11,826 nucleotides of DNA from Entrophospora sp. SA101 (lineage: Eukaryota; Glomeromycota; Glomeromycetes; Entrophosporales; Entrophosporaceae): the NCBI GenBank assembly GCA_958430865.1, contig CAUDNR010000789.1, positions 1 to 11,826 of the forward strand, read 5' to 3'. The notes beneath the pieces were generated by a model. The model searched no databases. It saw nothing but the letters and a program-made list of their open reading frames with translations, and was not told where the DNA came from. The translations under genes and the position numbers were made by a program. Positions 1 through 9,095 of this stretch are shown here, piece by piece. Position 1 is the stretch's first letter; every line of letters begins with the position of its first letter.

Positions 1-118
1 TAGAGAGTTTTTTTTTTAATCCTGCTTAGTTATTGAGCTTATACATTTTAAAGTTTAGCTGAAATTTTGATGTCTTTGGATGATCGGCACCATATTAAGA
101 ATATGGTTTTTATACTAA

Positions 119-1112
119 CGTTATTTTGGATTCTGGAAATGCCATCAACTAGGTATACGTAGAGGAAATTTTGAAATGCAGATAGAGAACTTGGCTGCAT
201 TTGCTCCATTGTTCCCTATAACTGGAAAAAGCAATTATGCTCAATCAGTAGTATTTTTTCTTGAGTCAATTCACCGGAATCCTGAACAGAAAGAGTTACT
301 TACCCATGTGAGCTCAGTTAATCTAACCAGAGAAGGACATTTTTTTTCATTTGATGAGGCATTAGAATTTTTTGGTGTAAAATTTATAAAGCAAAATATT
401 ACTGGTAAAACTACAGACCTCAAGAACTTGACACTGCAAATTAAGTCAGTTCAATCAGAACATGAACGTATGATGCTGCTTTTCTCAGAATTTGTTGAAG
501 ACAATACTGTAGTGAAAGGTAGTCATGCAGCTATGCAAAGAAAAGAAGTCCTATGGTCAATTGTAAATGAATTAGACAAGGCGTTTGATCTTCCAGATCC
601 TAAAATGCATGATTTTTTTAAAAATGCTAAAGAAATAAATGAATCTGGTTTTATAAAGTTATGAAATAGGAATTGAACATTTAAATCGTATATTACATCA
701 AGATATTTATAAAACAGAACCACAATCCAAAATTGGTAGGCGAAAAAAAAATCTACCTCATATTAAAGTAAGTGAGCAAAAGGAATATGAAAAAGAACAA
801 AATCAAATTAACAATGATGATACAGAACAAATAAATGATGACTTACCAGCTGTAATAGAAGAGACAATATCTGCAGCAAGTAATGAAAGAGTACAAGAGG
901 TAAGATCTCCACTTCCTAAAAGCCAAAAATATACAGAAGAAGAACAAATAATTCTTCGGGAGCTTCTTAATTACACAGATTTGCCAAAAGAAGTTTGTAT
1001 GAGAATAAATGAAGAATTGGTTAAAGTAAATGGTTCATGGACTAACAAAAGAGTAAGAGACTACTGGTATTACCACGTTAAAAGAAAATCTAAAAATGCT
1101 AGAGAATCATAA
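119..1112 (+). pseudogene. 3' part of an uncharacterised fungal gene with a +1 frameshift and an HTH-like tail
   Basis: An open frame from 119 (stop TAA at 116-118) passes through ATG 176 to a TGA at 662-664. Coding-like residues precede ATG 176 (GIRRGNFEMQ), so that ATG is probably internal and earlier exons lie to the left. A possible branch point (actaac, 114-119) and AG acceptors at 151-152 or 161-162 fit an intron end. From 660 a second frame, shifted by +1, runs on without a break to TAA at 1110-1112. The join reads naturally (GFIK then YEIGIEHLNRILHQDIYK). The first part (NYAQSVVFFLESI, VNLTREGHFFSFDEALEFF) recalls DUF6589-type fungal proteins, but only loosely. The second part has a basic patch (RRKKN, near 748) and, at about 930-1089, a SANT/Myb- or homeodomain-like region (YTEEEQ...WTNKRVRDYWYYHVKRK), which suggests DNA binding. 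A single lesion in about 330 codons implies recent decay, a sequencing error or recoding. Function unknown. Confidence 0.6.
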
Positions 1113-1798
1113 ATATTTAATTAATTTAAAATATTTAAATAAATTTAGTAAATAATAATGTATACCGTTTTTCGCTTTTAATTTCTTCCCCAAAAAATAA
1201 AATGCCTAATAAATATATATTTTTCAAAAGCTAATACTATACTCTACCTGTTAATGTTAAAAAGATCTCAATGTGTCTTCTCCCTGAAAAGGATGGTGGT
1301 TCCGAGGGCAAAAAGTATGTGCCTTTTCGAATAATTATTTCTCTTGAATGAAAAAGCCAATGAAGTATAAAAGATTGTGATTGAAAGAGCGAAACTATGA
1401 AAATATGTTTACATAGAAACATGAAGGATGTTGATCATGCTTTTTCGTTCATTTTTGGTTTTAAAGTCTGTTGTACGGAAAAGTGCTATGTCGATCGCTA
1501 TTACTATAACAAAATCGCTCATTATGACATCACGGATGACTGATAGGATAAATAATTAATATGTACACGTCAATCAAATAACAAACTTCTTTTTAAATAT
1601 TTTTATTAAAAAAAAAAAGATGAAAAAACACAAGTAAAAAAAAGAAATCAAGAATTTGTCGTTAATGTTGCTGTGTAAGTGTTTTAAGGATGGTGGTGGT
1701 GGTTATCACCTGCTACTCGTCGTTACTCTAGTTCTGGTAATATGAATGTTCACTTTGTCTGGTTTTGTTGCAATATGCCCAATTATTTCATTTAACAG
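1113..1798. other. intergenic stretch; no gene supported
   Basis: The stretch is AT-rich with homopolymer runs and has no long open frame. A 48-codon frame at 1397-1543 (+) is rich in Cys and Tyr, but nothing else supports it. At 1688-1735 a GGT repeat is followed by a donor-like site (tctg|gtaata at 1735/1736). It could be a leftover first exon of the gene at 1799-3726, but its phase does not join the acceptor at 1798 in the right frame. Confidence 0.4.
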
Positions 1799-3726
1799 TG
1801 ATGATGATGATGTATTATACGAGCCAAGATCAAAACGACCCACACTCAAAAAGACTGATGACACGCCACTCAAGAATTCTTTTACCGATGACGATTTTAA
1901 GACCCCTATTGGTTCTGAGGTTGGTGTCATAAATATAATGATTTTTTTATTCATTTTTGACTTAAAATTGACCTATTTGACCTATATTTGCAAAGCATGA
2001 TAGTAATGATTCCGATGAAAGTGATGATTCCAATGAAAGTGATGAGGAGTGTGTGTTAAGGCTAAATGTAGAAGAAATCGGATTTGACGAATACATTGAT
2101 CAGGGTGATAAACATGTAAATATTTTTTTTCTCACAATCAATTGCAATTATGATTTCTCTAAAAAATGACTGTTTTATAGTTCATTTTCAAAACAAAAGA
2201 CATTTCATCGTTATTTAAATCATACTGGTCCAAAGCATCAGCTCTTGCACAAAATTCTGGTTTGCTAGTAACGAAAAATTATCACGAAATATTGTAAGTA
2301 GAACTTCTAAATGGGATATTGATATTTTTAGTAAATTAACTTTATTAATAGAGGATGTTTACTTTTTGAAATTTTAGAAGTCTATCGCATATCCTTTTAG
2401 TAAAATCTGATGACTATTCAGAAATGCAAGTGAAAACATTCTCTAGGGAGACACTAGAAGATTTGAGAAAGAACATTAAATCAAATTTTATTGGAAAGGA
2501 AAAGTGACGAGAGACATAAAATTAATCCTACAAGAATATATTGAGGTTTGTATTCTTCTATTATTTATATTATCACCCTTTTGCAATATTCCCTTTGCTG
2601 ATTACCTTGCTTTAGATTGCTCTTGATGATAATGATGGTGTGTTGTGCAAGCTTCGCGAAACAATTACGAACTTTTTCTCAAAAACATTCGATTCAACAA
2701 CAGAAAAAGAATTTTTCCGACGAATGCAGTTTCTATTTCTACACTTGTATATAAGTTTGATCTCTTTTATTCAAACATTTTTATGAATTGTCTGTAGTAA
2801 ATATTTTTTCTTAACTACTTTGCAGGTCTTACACAATTCCGTTGCGTTCATTGAAGGAAAAAATTAGTGAAGGAACTTTGGTGGCGAATTTAATAAGTCC
2901 TGTGTTGCGCATTTTTTTTCATGATGCTTGTATATATCCGACAATTTGGCCAAACACGTGCAAAGGTCCGAAAAGCTTGCTACTGGTGATCCTTCTCGGG
3001 CTAAACAACCCGATATGATCGGGAATATTGTCAATAATGGTATATATTTATAAAAAAAAAACAAATAAAAAATACAAATAAAAACCAGTTTTCTAATTCT
3101 TTCTTTAACATAAATAGGAACGTTTGCTTATGAAGTGATGTTTGGAGAAGTAACAGGCGAGGGTAAGAACAACACGGAAAAGAAAAACCTAATTGATCTG
3201 ATTAGGTTGGGATTATTTATGAAGGACTCGCTAGATATTATTCTACAAAAAACTGATATTAATCGTGTTTTTGCTTGGCAAGTCATTGGTAAGCTGGTCT
3301 TCAAGAAAATTTGTCTTAATTAATCTTGTTCTATCTAATTAATAACTCTCTATGTAATAAATAATGACAAAGTGGACCGGTTATTTAATGACCTTAATTT
3401 CTCCTGGAGTTTATCTTATGGTAGATACTGGTGATAGTGTGGAACTGCCAAGGTCTTTTGAAACATGCTGTATGTTTTTAAATGGATTAGACACACTGCG
3501 TGCATTCGAGGTATAACTACTAAAAAATATTTAATATTACTTGTCAATTCTGTATAAACCGACTAATTCAAAACTGTTCCTCTAGCTAGCATATGAACAA
3601 ACAGTGAAGGAAACCCTTGTGGTAATAAATAAGAATGAAGAAGGCTCCAAGAATAATAAGTTCAAAACATGGCATCGATCAACACTTGGGACACCAGTGT
3701 TCAAAAGGATCGTCAAATTCAAATGA
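1799..3726 (+). pseudogene. decayed nine-exon gene of a fungal multicopy family of unknown function
   Basis: Nine exons can be read: 1799-1919, 1996-2115, 2181-2293, 2378-2545, 2616-2746, 2826-3039, 3118-3288, about 3367-3510, and 3586-3726 (stop TGA 3724-3726). All introns except the one before exon 8 have GT...AG ends, are 65 to 84 bp long, and keep phase. The product would start Asp/Ser-rich and acidic (repeated SDE and DDD), then become globular (SLFKSYWSKASALAQNSGLL; DPSRAKQPDMIGNIVNN; NLIDLIRLGLFMKDSLD; VYLMVDTGDSVELPRSFE). This pattern, with DPSRAKxPD followed by FGEV and LIRLGLFMKD, resembles a large uncharacterised family I associate with Rhizophagus. Lesions: exon 4 meets TGA at 2505-2507, and the coding sense resumes in another frame from about 2490-2504. 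Exon 6 switches frame between about 2940 and 2985; its first frame stops at 3016-3018. No AG precedes exon 8 in the required phase. The start codon is not found. Function unknown. Confidence 0.7.
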
Positions 3727-4010
3727 TTTTTATAAGATATTGCTTTATTAATATATGAAGCGTCACAATCAAACATCACAATAAAAATTATAGAATATAT
3801 AATATCTACATCAACTAATTATTTGCAGTACCAAATCATCTGCAATTATTTTTTCTTAATATTAATAAAGCATTTATTAGTTCGCCACATCGAGCTTTGG
3901 ATTTTTAAAATAAAATATCGCCACACATGTAAAAATTATGAGTCATAAACGTTATTTTTTTTTTTCCGTTATTATGATGCACTAAGTGAAAAAGTGAAGC
4001 TTCACCTAAT

Positions 4011-4738
4011 CTAATGCCTCTCTGCCGAAACGGGCACCATAATCTCATCTATCACATATGTCATCTTCATAATTATCTGCACCTCATTACATGATCGTGC
4101 CTCATCATCTGGCCCATTTTCGGTATGACTAGACTTGGGCTCATCATCTATTAATCCTAGAAGCATTATAAGTACAGATAAATCATAGTTATTTATCCAA
4201 GTTATGAAATAACTTTTTCTATTCTAAACGAGTACAGTTGTAATTTTATTATTAGTCGTTGCATTTATAAAAGCTACATTTTCCAAACCGTCAATTGGAT
4301 ATCATTTTTATCTACAAGAAAATCACTCGCAATATCTTCATTTAACACTTCAATCTCTACTCGGATGTTCTCGTGATTAGTATCAAAGTCTTTTGTTTCT
4401 CCTTTCACATATAAAAATTTTTTTTCAGACATCGTGACTGCTAAGAAAAACAAAACTATTAATTAATACATGAAGTAGTAACTATATTTCTGACTCGAAA
4501 ATTTATTCATAATGTGTACCTTAAAAAAAAATCGATAAGATAAGAAACGACGCCTCACAAATCTGGTTTATTATATTCATTTGCTTGACCTGGAACCTGC
4601 TAGAAAAAGAGATTAACATAATGATATGATAATAAAATGCTTTTCACCTGCAATTAACGGAATCTCTGCCCCATAAAGCAATTCTATTAGAATCACATGC
4701 GTCAAGAGGAAAGTATATTTCTCCTTTTATGGGAAATT
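4011..4738 (-). pseudogene. spliceable fragments of a probable PA-domain membrane protein
   Basis: Four pieces on the minus strand can be placed in N-to-C order. Piece one, about 4735-4648, reads IYFPLDACDSNRIALWGRDS and ends at a GCAG|GTGAAA donor. A 48-bp intron with a strong pyrimidine tract (ctctttttctag) follows. Piece two, from 4599, reads RFQVKQMNIINQICEASFLI. Together they resemble the protease-associated (PA) fold pattern IAL-x-RG-x-C-x-F-xx-K-x-xx-A...FLI. Piece three, 4432-4274, is a 52-codon frame after a ttcttagcag acceptor. It contains VLNEDIASDFLVDKNDIQLTV, which fits the later strands of a PA domain. Piece four, about 4224-4011, has a hydrophobic stretch (LSVLIMLLGLI) like a membrane segment, then an acidic tail ending HTENGPDDEARSCNE... 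with no RING motif. Piece two meets a TAA in a run of nine T before its donor, so the gene looks broken. The PA call is inference from pattern only. The 5' exons would fall in or near the 762-bp repeat. Confidence 0.35.
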
Positions 4739-4860
4739 AAACCTTTCATTCTGGCGATCGCTTTTTGTAGAATGAAAAATAAGGCAAATTTCGACGATCT
4801 CGGAGATTGTAAAGATCTCAAGTTCCATAACATATGAATTTTGATATTATTACTGATAAA

Positions 4861-5622
4861 GAACAATAAACTCTCTTCATTCATATCCTTTTTGGGTCCC
4901 ATTTGTATTTTATCTTATCGGAAAAGCTATCTACAGTAAGGAAAAAGGCTTTATTAATTCCATAATCTATAAATAATAATGAGAAATAATTTAGCAGTGT
5001 TACAGAAATTATCTCGTGGAACATTCAACTAATATATATATATATTAATAAAATTGATAAATTGCATCACCCAAGTATGATGATACTAGGACTATGCAGA
5101 AATAAAACTTTTAAGGGACCGATTTTGGAAATATCCTTATAAATAGATGCTTTTGCCGTATTATAATCAATGTCCTTTTTCCATGTAGGATAATGGTCCA
5201 TCACCTTGTCATCCGAATTGTAACAGAAAAACTTTAGAGTCAAGTCCCCACTTGTTCCAATTTTTTTTTTTTTGTGTGCATGGGATTGAAATTGTAATGG
5301 GAGCCTCCCAATTGTAGAGTTCGTCGATGAAAAAAATGAAATGAATAAATCGACTGATATTGATCACAGGCGTCAGATTTAATAAGTTTCTTCCAACAAA
5401 CATGTGGTTAGGTGCTCTCACACGTCTTCATCCCCATGGAATTTTTTCTTTTCCACGGGCGAAGGCACCCATAAGTTGGAGGCTTCAGACAAGCGAGAGG
5501 CTTTAGCAATCTCTCCTTTGCAATGATGTAATTTCCATAAACTTCAAAGCCATACACTCCCTGGGAAATTTAATTGTATCATATCTTGGGGCGAGGAATA
5601 GAGAATAATTGAAATATTTTAA
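4861..5622 (+). repeat. 762-bp perfect direct repeat, copy 1 (3' side of PRPP synthetase)
   Basis: This segment matches 7408-8169 at a constant offset of 2547 bases with no indel. Even the 13-T run near 5261 and the (AT)n run near 5031 have equal length in both copies. It starts gaacaataaactc and ends gaaatattttaa. Its last four bases (ttaa, 5619-5622) contain the PRPP synthetase stop codon, so this copy sits in the native downstream flank of that gene and is probably the source copy. It has no TG...CA ends, inverted termini or target duplication. On the minus strand, coding-like patches fall in different frames (for example DDKVMDHYPTWKKDIDY and PSPVEKKKFHGDEDV) with stops between them, so any gene here is decayed. 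The 70-codon minus frame at 5209-5421 is not convincing. Confidence 0.95.
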
Positions 5623-6879
5623 CAATATTCTGGAGCATAAGAAAATAAAAACGAAATTGATTCACCGTTATGTATACGTCGAATGGCTTTTGTTTAAAAA
5701 AAAAGTGGGTTAATAAATAATAAACCAGCAATTAAACTATGAATCAAATTAACTCTAATCAAAAAAATCACCTTCAGATAAGGTAGGAGAAATGTCGATT
5801 GTGTCAAGTTTTGAACAATCAGTTTTCTTTTCATGATGAGGTATGGTATTCGTTACAACTAATCTTTCTAAGCAACTTTCATTGATAATATCAATTGCTT
5901 TACCAGACAAAATACCATGTGCAGCCATTGCATAGACTTTTAATGCACCACTCTCACTTAAAGTTTTAGAAGCTAAGGCCAAAGTACCACAAGTATCAGC
6001 CATATCATCAACTAATATTGCTATTTTACCTTTGACATCACCAACTAAAATCATTCTTGAAACTTCGTTTGCTTTTTTTCTTTCTTTATGAATTAAAGCA
6101 AAATCTAAATTTAAACAATCTGCAATTGAAGCTGCTCTATTTCAAGGAAAAAAAAATAATGTAAATATTATATATATAATGTTTTATATTTTATTAAAAA
6201 TATTATATATATATAATAATGACTTAAAAATATTATATATTACCTTTTTGCACCGCCGGCGTCAGGTGAAACAATAATAGCATTTTTATAATCAGGAATA
6301 TTAGTGCTGATGTATTTAAGCATGGAAGGTTCAGAAGGTAGATTATCTACAGGAATATTGAAGAAACCCTGGATCTGACTTGCATGTAAATCCATTGTAA
6401 TTACATGATTAGCACCAGCAACGGTTATCATATTAGCAACTAATTTTGCAGAAATAGGTGCTCTTGATTTTTCTTTTCTGTCTTGTCTAGCATAAGGAAA
6501 ACAAGGAATCACTGCCGTTATTCTTCTTGCAGATGCCGCCTTACATGCATTGATCATAATCAATAGTTCCATTAAATTATCGTTAACTTCTCCACACCCA
6601 GATTGAATAATGAAAACATCTTCATCGCGAACTGATTCACCAATAGCAACTGAGGTTTCTTGATTAGCATATTTTATCACTATTACTTTTGAAAGATCCA
6701 AACCTACTCGACTGTTATTATTTATATCATAAAGAATTTGTTTTTTTTATTTTTATATAAAGATTTTTTTTAAAAAGAAAATTTACACCTTAAAAAAAAT
6801 TATACTCTTACCGCGCTACAAGTTGTGCAAGTTCGATATGCGAATTACCTGTAAATATTTTTATGGAATTTATTGCCAT
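5619..6879 (-). CDS. PRS: ribose-phosphate pyrophosphokinase (PRPP synthetase), four exons, complete
   Basis: The enzyme transfers pyrophosphate from ATP to ribose 5-phosphate to make PRPP, the precursor for purines, pyrimidines, NAD, histidine and tryptophan; it is cytosolic and usually oligomeric. Minus-strand exons are 6879-6812, 6711-6244, 6136-5772 and 5686-5619, giving 322 residues, close to the usual 318-320. The introns (100, 107 and 85 bp) are GT...AG and all phases fit. ATG 6877-6879 gives the expected short N-terminus [14 protein letters not shown]. Diagnostic motifs are [13 protein letters not shown] (39-51), [20 protein letters not shown] (59-78), the catalytic-loop region [20 protein letters not shown] (93-112), [12 protein letters not shown] (129-140), SPDAGGAKR (171-179), [10 protein letters not shown] (195-204) and the ribose-phosphate loop [13 protein letters not shown] (219-231). 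The small last exon supplies [16 protein letters not shown] (301-316); without it the frame would run into the intron and stop early. The tail (YAPEYC) differs from the usual SHVPL-type ending. No lesion is seen. Repeat copy 1 overlaps its stop codon; repeat copy 2 lies about 0.5 kb upstream of its start. Confidence 0.95.
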
Positions 6880-7407
6880 TGACAAGTGTGCGTTAGATAA
6901 ATTTTGAAAAAAAGATCAGTTAAAGGTTTTAAAACGGAAAATTACCAAAAAAAAAAAAATTAATTAAATTAAAAAATTTTTTGAGGAAAATTTTTTTAGG
7001 TAAATAAACAAATAAAAATAAAAATAATTAGTATATATATTAATATATAAATAATTAAAACGATCGTCGAGATGAAAAGATAAATGAGTTGGCGTAATAC
7101 TTTACTTTATTCGGTATCGAAATTACTAATCCTTTTTAATTTTATTCACTTATTACGCGTTAACGTCAAGAATTGATAAATAAAATTCGTAGAATTAACA
7201 CGTGTCATATCGTGTAACAGCTAAACTTGTCAAAATTTCCCAAATACAACAAGTAATCATAATCACTTGTTAAAAACTAGAATATATTCCTTCCGTACTA
7301 TCATTTTATTTTTATTGACAACTCTACTAGTGCAAATAATAATTAAAAATCATTAAAACCAATCAACTATCAATATTACACCACCATCTAACCTTTCAAT
7401 CTTATCT
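6880..7407 (-). promoter_or_regulatory. upstream region of PRPP synthetase; no gene seen
   Basis: These 528 bases separate the PRPP synthetase start from repeat copy 2. They are very AT-rich, with T/A tracts and a TATATATTAATATATAAAT stretch at about 7032-7050. That stretch lies about 155-170 bases upstream of the ATG on the minus strand and could serve as a TATA-type element. No open frame or RNA gene is visible. If repeat copy 2 is a later insertion, the native promoter may be limited to this interval or may have continued beyond 8169. The promoter role is inferred from position only. Confidence 0.35.
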
Positions 7408-8169
7408 GAACAATAAACTCTCTTCATTCATATCCTTTTTGGGTCCCATTTGTATTTTATCTTATCGGAAAAGCTATCTACAGTAAGGAAAAAGGCTTTA
7501 TTAATTCCATAATCTATAAATAATAATGAGAAATAATTTAGCAGTGTTACAGAAATTATCTCGTGGAACATTCAACTAATATATATATATATTAATAAAA
7601 TTGATAAATTGCATCACCCAAGTATGATGATACTAGGACTATGCAGAAATAAAACTTTTAAGGGACCGATTTTGGAAATATCCTTATAAATAGATGCTTT
7701 TGCCGTATTATAATCAATGTCCTTTTTCCATGTAGGATAATGGTCCATCACCTTGTCATCCGAATTGTAACAGAAAAACTTTAGAGTCAAGTCCCCACTT
7801 GTTCCAATTTTTTTTTTTTTGTGTGCATGGGATTGAAATTGTAATGGGAGCCTCCCAATTGTAGAGTTCGTCGATGAAAAAAATGAAATGAATAAATCGA
7901 CTGATATTGATCACAGGCGTCAGATTTAATAAGTTTCTTCCAACAAACATGTGGTTAGGTGCTCTCACACGTCTTCATCCCCATGGAATTTTTTCTTTTC
8001 CACGGGCGAAGGCACCCATAAGTTGGAGGCTTCAGACAAGCGAGAGGCTTTAGCAATCTCTCCTTTGCAATGATGTAATTTCCATAAACTTCAAAGCCAT
8101 ACACTCCCTGGGAAATTTAATTGTATCATATCTTGGGGCGAGGAATAGAGAATAATTGAAATATTTTAA
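7408..8169 (+). repeat. 762-bp perfect direct repeat, copy 2 (5' side of PRPP synthetase)
   Basis: Identical to 4861-5622 over its full length and in the same orientation. Left flank (cttatct|gaac) and right flank (tttaa|atatttgg) differ from those of copy 1. It includes the four bases that hold the PRPP synthetase stop in copy 1 but none of the coding sequence before it. This copy is therefore best read as the derived one, cut off at both ends. No target-site duplication or terminal inverted repeat is visible, so a duplication event or an assembly join explains it better than a transposon. Confidence 0.95.
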
Positions 8170-8500
8170 ATATTTGGACTTGAAGTAATAACGCTCATTA
8201 TAATAAATGTCTAAGAACAATAGATTTGTAATACTTGATTATTGGATGGAAACTTTTAGATTAATATTAATAACGACAACGCAAAGCAAGCATACCAATC
8301 ATTTATCATGATAAAGAATCTTGTATGATATAAAAGCATATCGTAAGTTTCGTTCCACGTTTATACAAGACTTTAGGCTATTCTATTAAAAAAGGAAATG
8401 CATCAACGCAAAAAAAAATAATCTCTGGTTATGAGTAACAATGTGTCTTCTTCAAAACTGTGCTTTTTTGTTTATTTATTTTCCGAAATTTTATATTCGA

Positions 8501-8568
8501 TTATTATTATTATTTATTATTATTATTATTATTATGATTATTATTATTATCTATTCAAATATATTCCG

Positions 8569-8594
<26 letters not shown>
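8501..8594. repeat. (ATT)n followed by (AAT)n microsatellite, able to snap back
   Basis: A run of ATT units (8501-8551, interrupted once by a G) is followed, after a short spacer, by a run of AAT units (8570-8594). The two runs are mutually complementary and could form an AT-only hairpin or cruciform. The overlapping open frames here are poly-Tyr/Ile/Asn products of the repeat and are not genes. The surrounding 8170-8626 holds no other feature I can support. Confidence 0.85.
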
Positions 8595-8599
<5 letters not shown>

Positions 8600-8671
8600 A
8601 CGAATACGTTTACTATTAAAAATTATTAGTGATGTTCAACTGGCTAATACTAATACTAAGGAGTTTAACGG

Positions 8672-8727
8672 CGGCTTAGTCTGCTAAGCCGATTTGATTG
8701 GCTAAGGAAATTTTAAACGGCTTAGCC
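8672..8727. repeat. cluster of GGCTTAG/CTAAGCC palindromes
   Basis: A perfect hairpin with 8-bp arms and a 4-base loop lies at 8672-8691 (cggcttag-tctg-ctaagccg). A second pair of 7-bp arms follows: ggctaag at 8700-8706 and cttagcc at 8721-8727. These GC-containing motifs stand out in AT-rich surroundings, immediately upstream of the hAT transposase remnant. Subterminal motif clusters are typical of hAT element ends, so they may be remnants of transposase-binding sites. That role is inference. Confidence 0.6.
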
Positions 8728-8808
8728 GGTTAATTTTCCCTTTTTTGCAAAAATTTTTTTCTCAGACACCAACCTTATCATTGTTTTTTGACAAATAAGT
8801 CTTTTTGA

Positions 8809-9095
8809 TATCAAATAGTTGTGCTACAAACAAAATCAAAATCAGAAATAGATTTTTATCTAACATCACAAAAGGTTTTATTGGAAGAAGATCCACTTGT
8901 TTGGTGGAATCGAAAAAAGTTGGTTTTGCTGTGCAAGCAAGGATTTACCTAACAATACCGGAAAGCTCAGTACCATCCGAGATATTATTTTTATCAGCTA
9001 GAAATGTATTTAGAAAGAAAAGAAATAGGCTTTGTAAAAATATTATTCATGGTATTCTTTTTCAAAAAGAAAAAATTCAGGTATTTTTTGAATGA
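8809..9095 (+). pseudogene. hAT transposase C-terminal dimerisation domain, frameshifted fragment
   Basis: Frame one (from 8809) reads SEIDFYLTSQKVLLEEDPLV then WWNRKKLVLLC and meets TAA at 8950-8952. Sense continues in another frame, from about 8930, as ARIYLTIPESSVPSEILFLS, ARNVFRKKRNRL and a basic tail, ending TGA 9093-9095. The order DFYL...DPLxWW...KLxLLxxxARIYLxIPxSSVPSExLFSxAxNVxxxKRxRL is the signature of the hAT C-terminal dimerisation domain (Dimer_Tnp_hAT). The second frame keeps the VPSE motif, although the residue after E is I where R is usual. Only about 90 residues of a 600-plus-residue transposase remain, and a shift of about -1 between 8925 and 8945 breaks them, so the copy is dead. 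Confidence 0.85.

Noticed and set aside
1237..1422. 61-codon minus-strand frame
   Set aside because: It shows no domain-like pattern, has no supporting splice sites and sits in plainly intergenic sequence.
2850..2875. Frameshift at the run of six A in exon 6
   Set aside because: It first appeared when reading exon 6 from its second base in isolation. Joining the two leftover bases of exon 5 to exon 6 gives a continuous frame through the run (LKEKISEGTL).
2864..3064. 66-codon minus-strand frame
   Set aside because: It lies opposite exon 6 of the spliced pseudogene and has no support of its own.
5209..5421. 70-codon minus-strand frame (and its copy at 7756-7968) as a gene
   Set aside because: It is partly encoded by a 13-T run, coding-like patches also occur in the other two frames, and the second copy exists only because of the repeat. 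At most it is part of a decayed gene.
5619..5622. TTAA at the repeat end as a piggyBac target site
   Set aside because: The other end of the repeat has no TTAA and there are no terminal inverted repeats. In copy 1 the TTAA simply comes from the gene's stop codon.
4861..8169. LTR retrotransposon made of two 762-bp LTRs with the PRPP synthetase region as cargo
   Set aside because: The repeats lack TG...CA ends, a primer-binding site, a polypurine tract, flanking duplication and any gag or pol sequence. One repeat also overlaps the stop codon of a normal, spliced host gene.
8431..8629. Two overlapping 62-codon frames
   Set aside because: Most of their length is translation of the ATT/AAT microsatellites.
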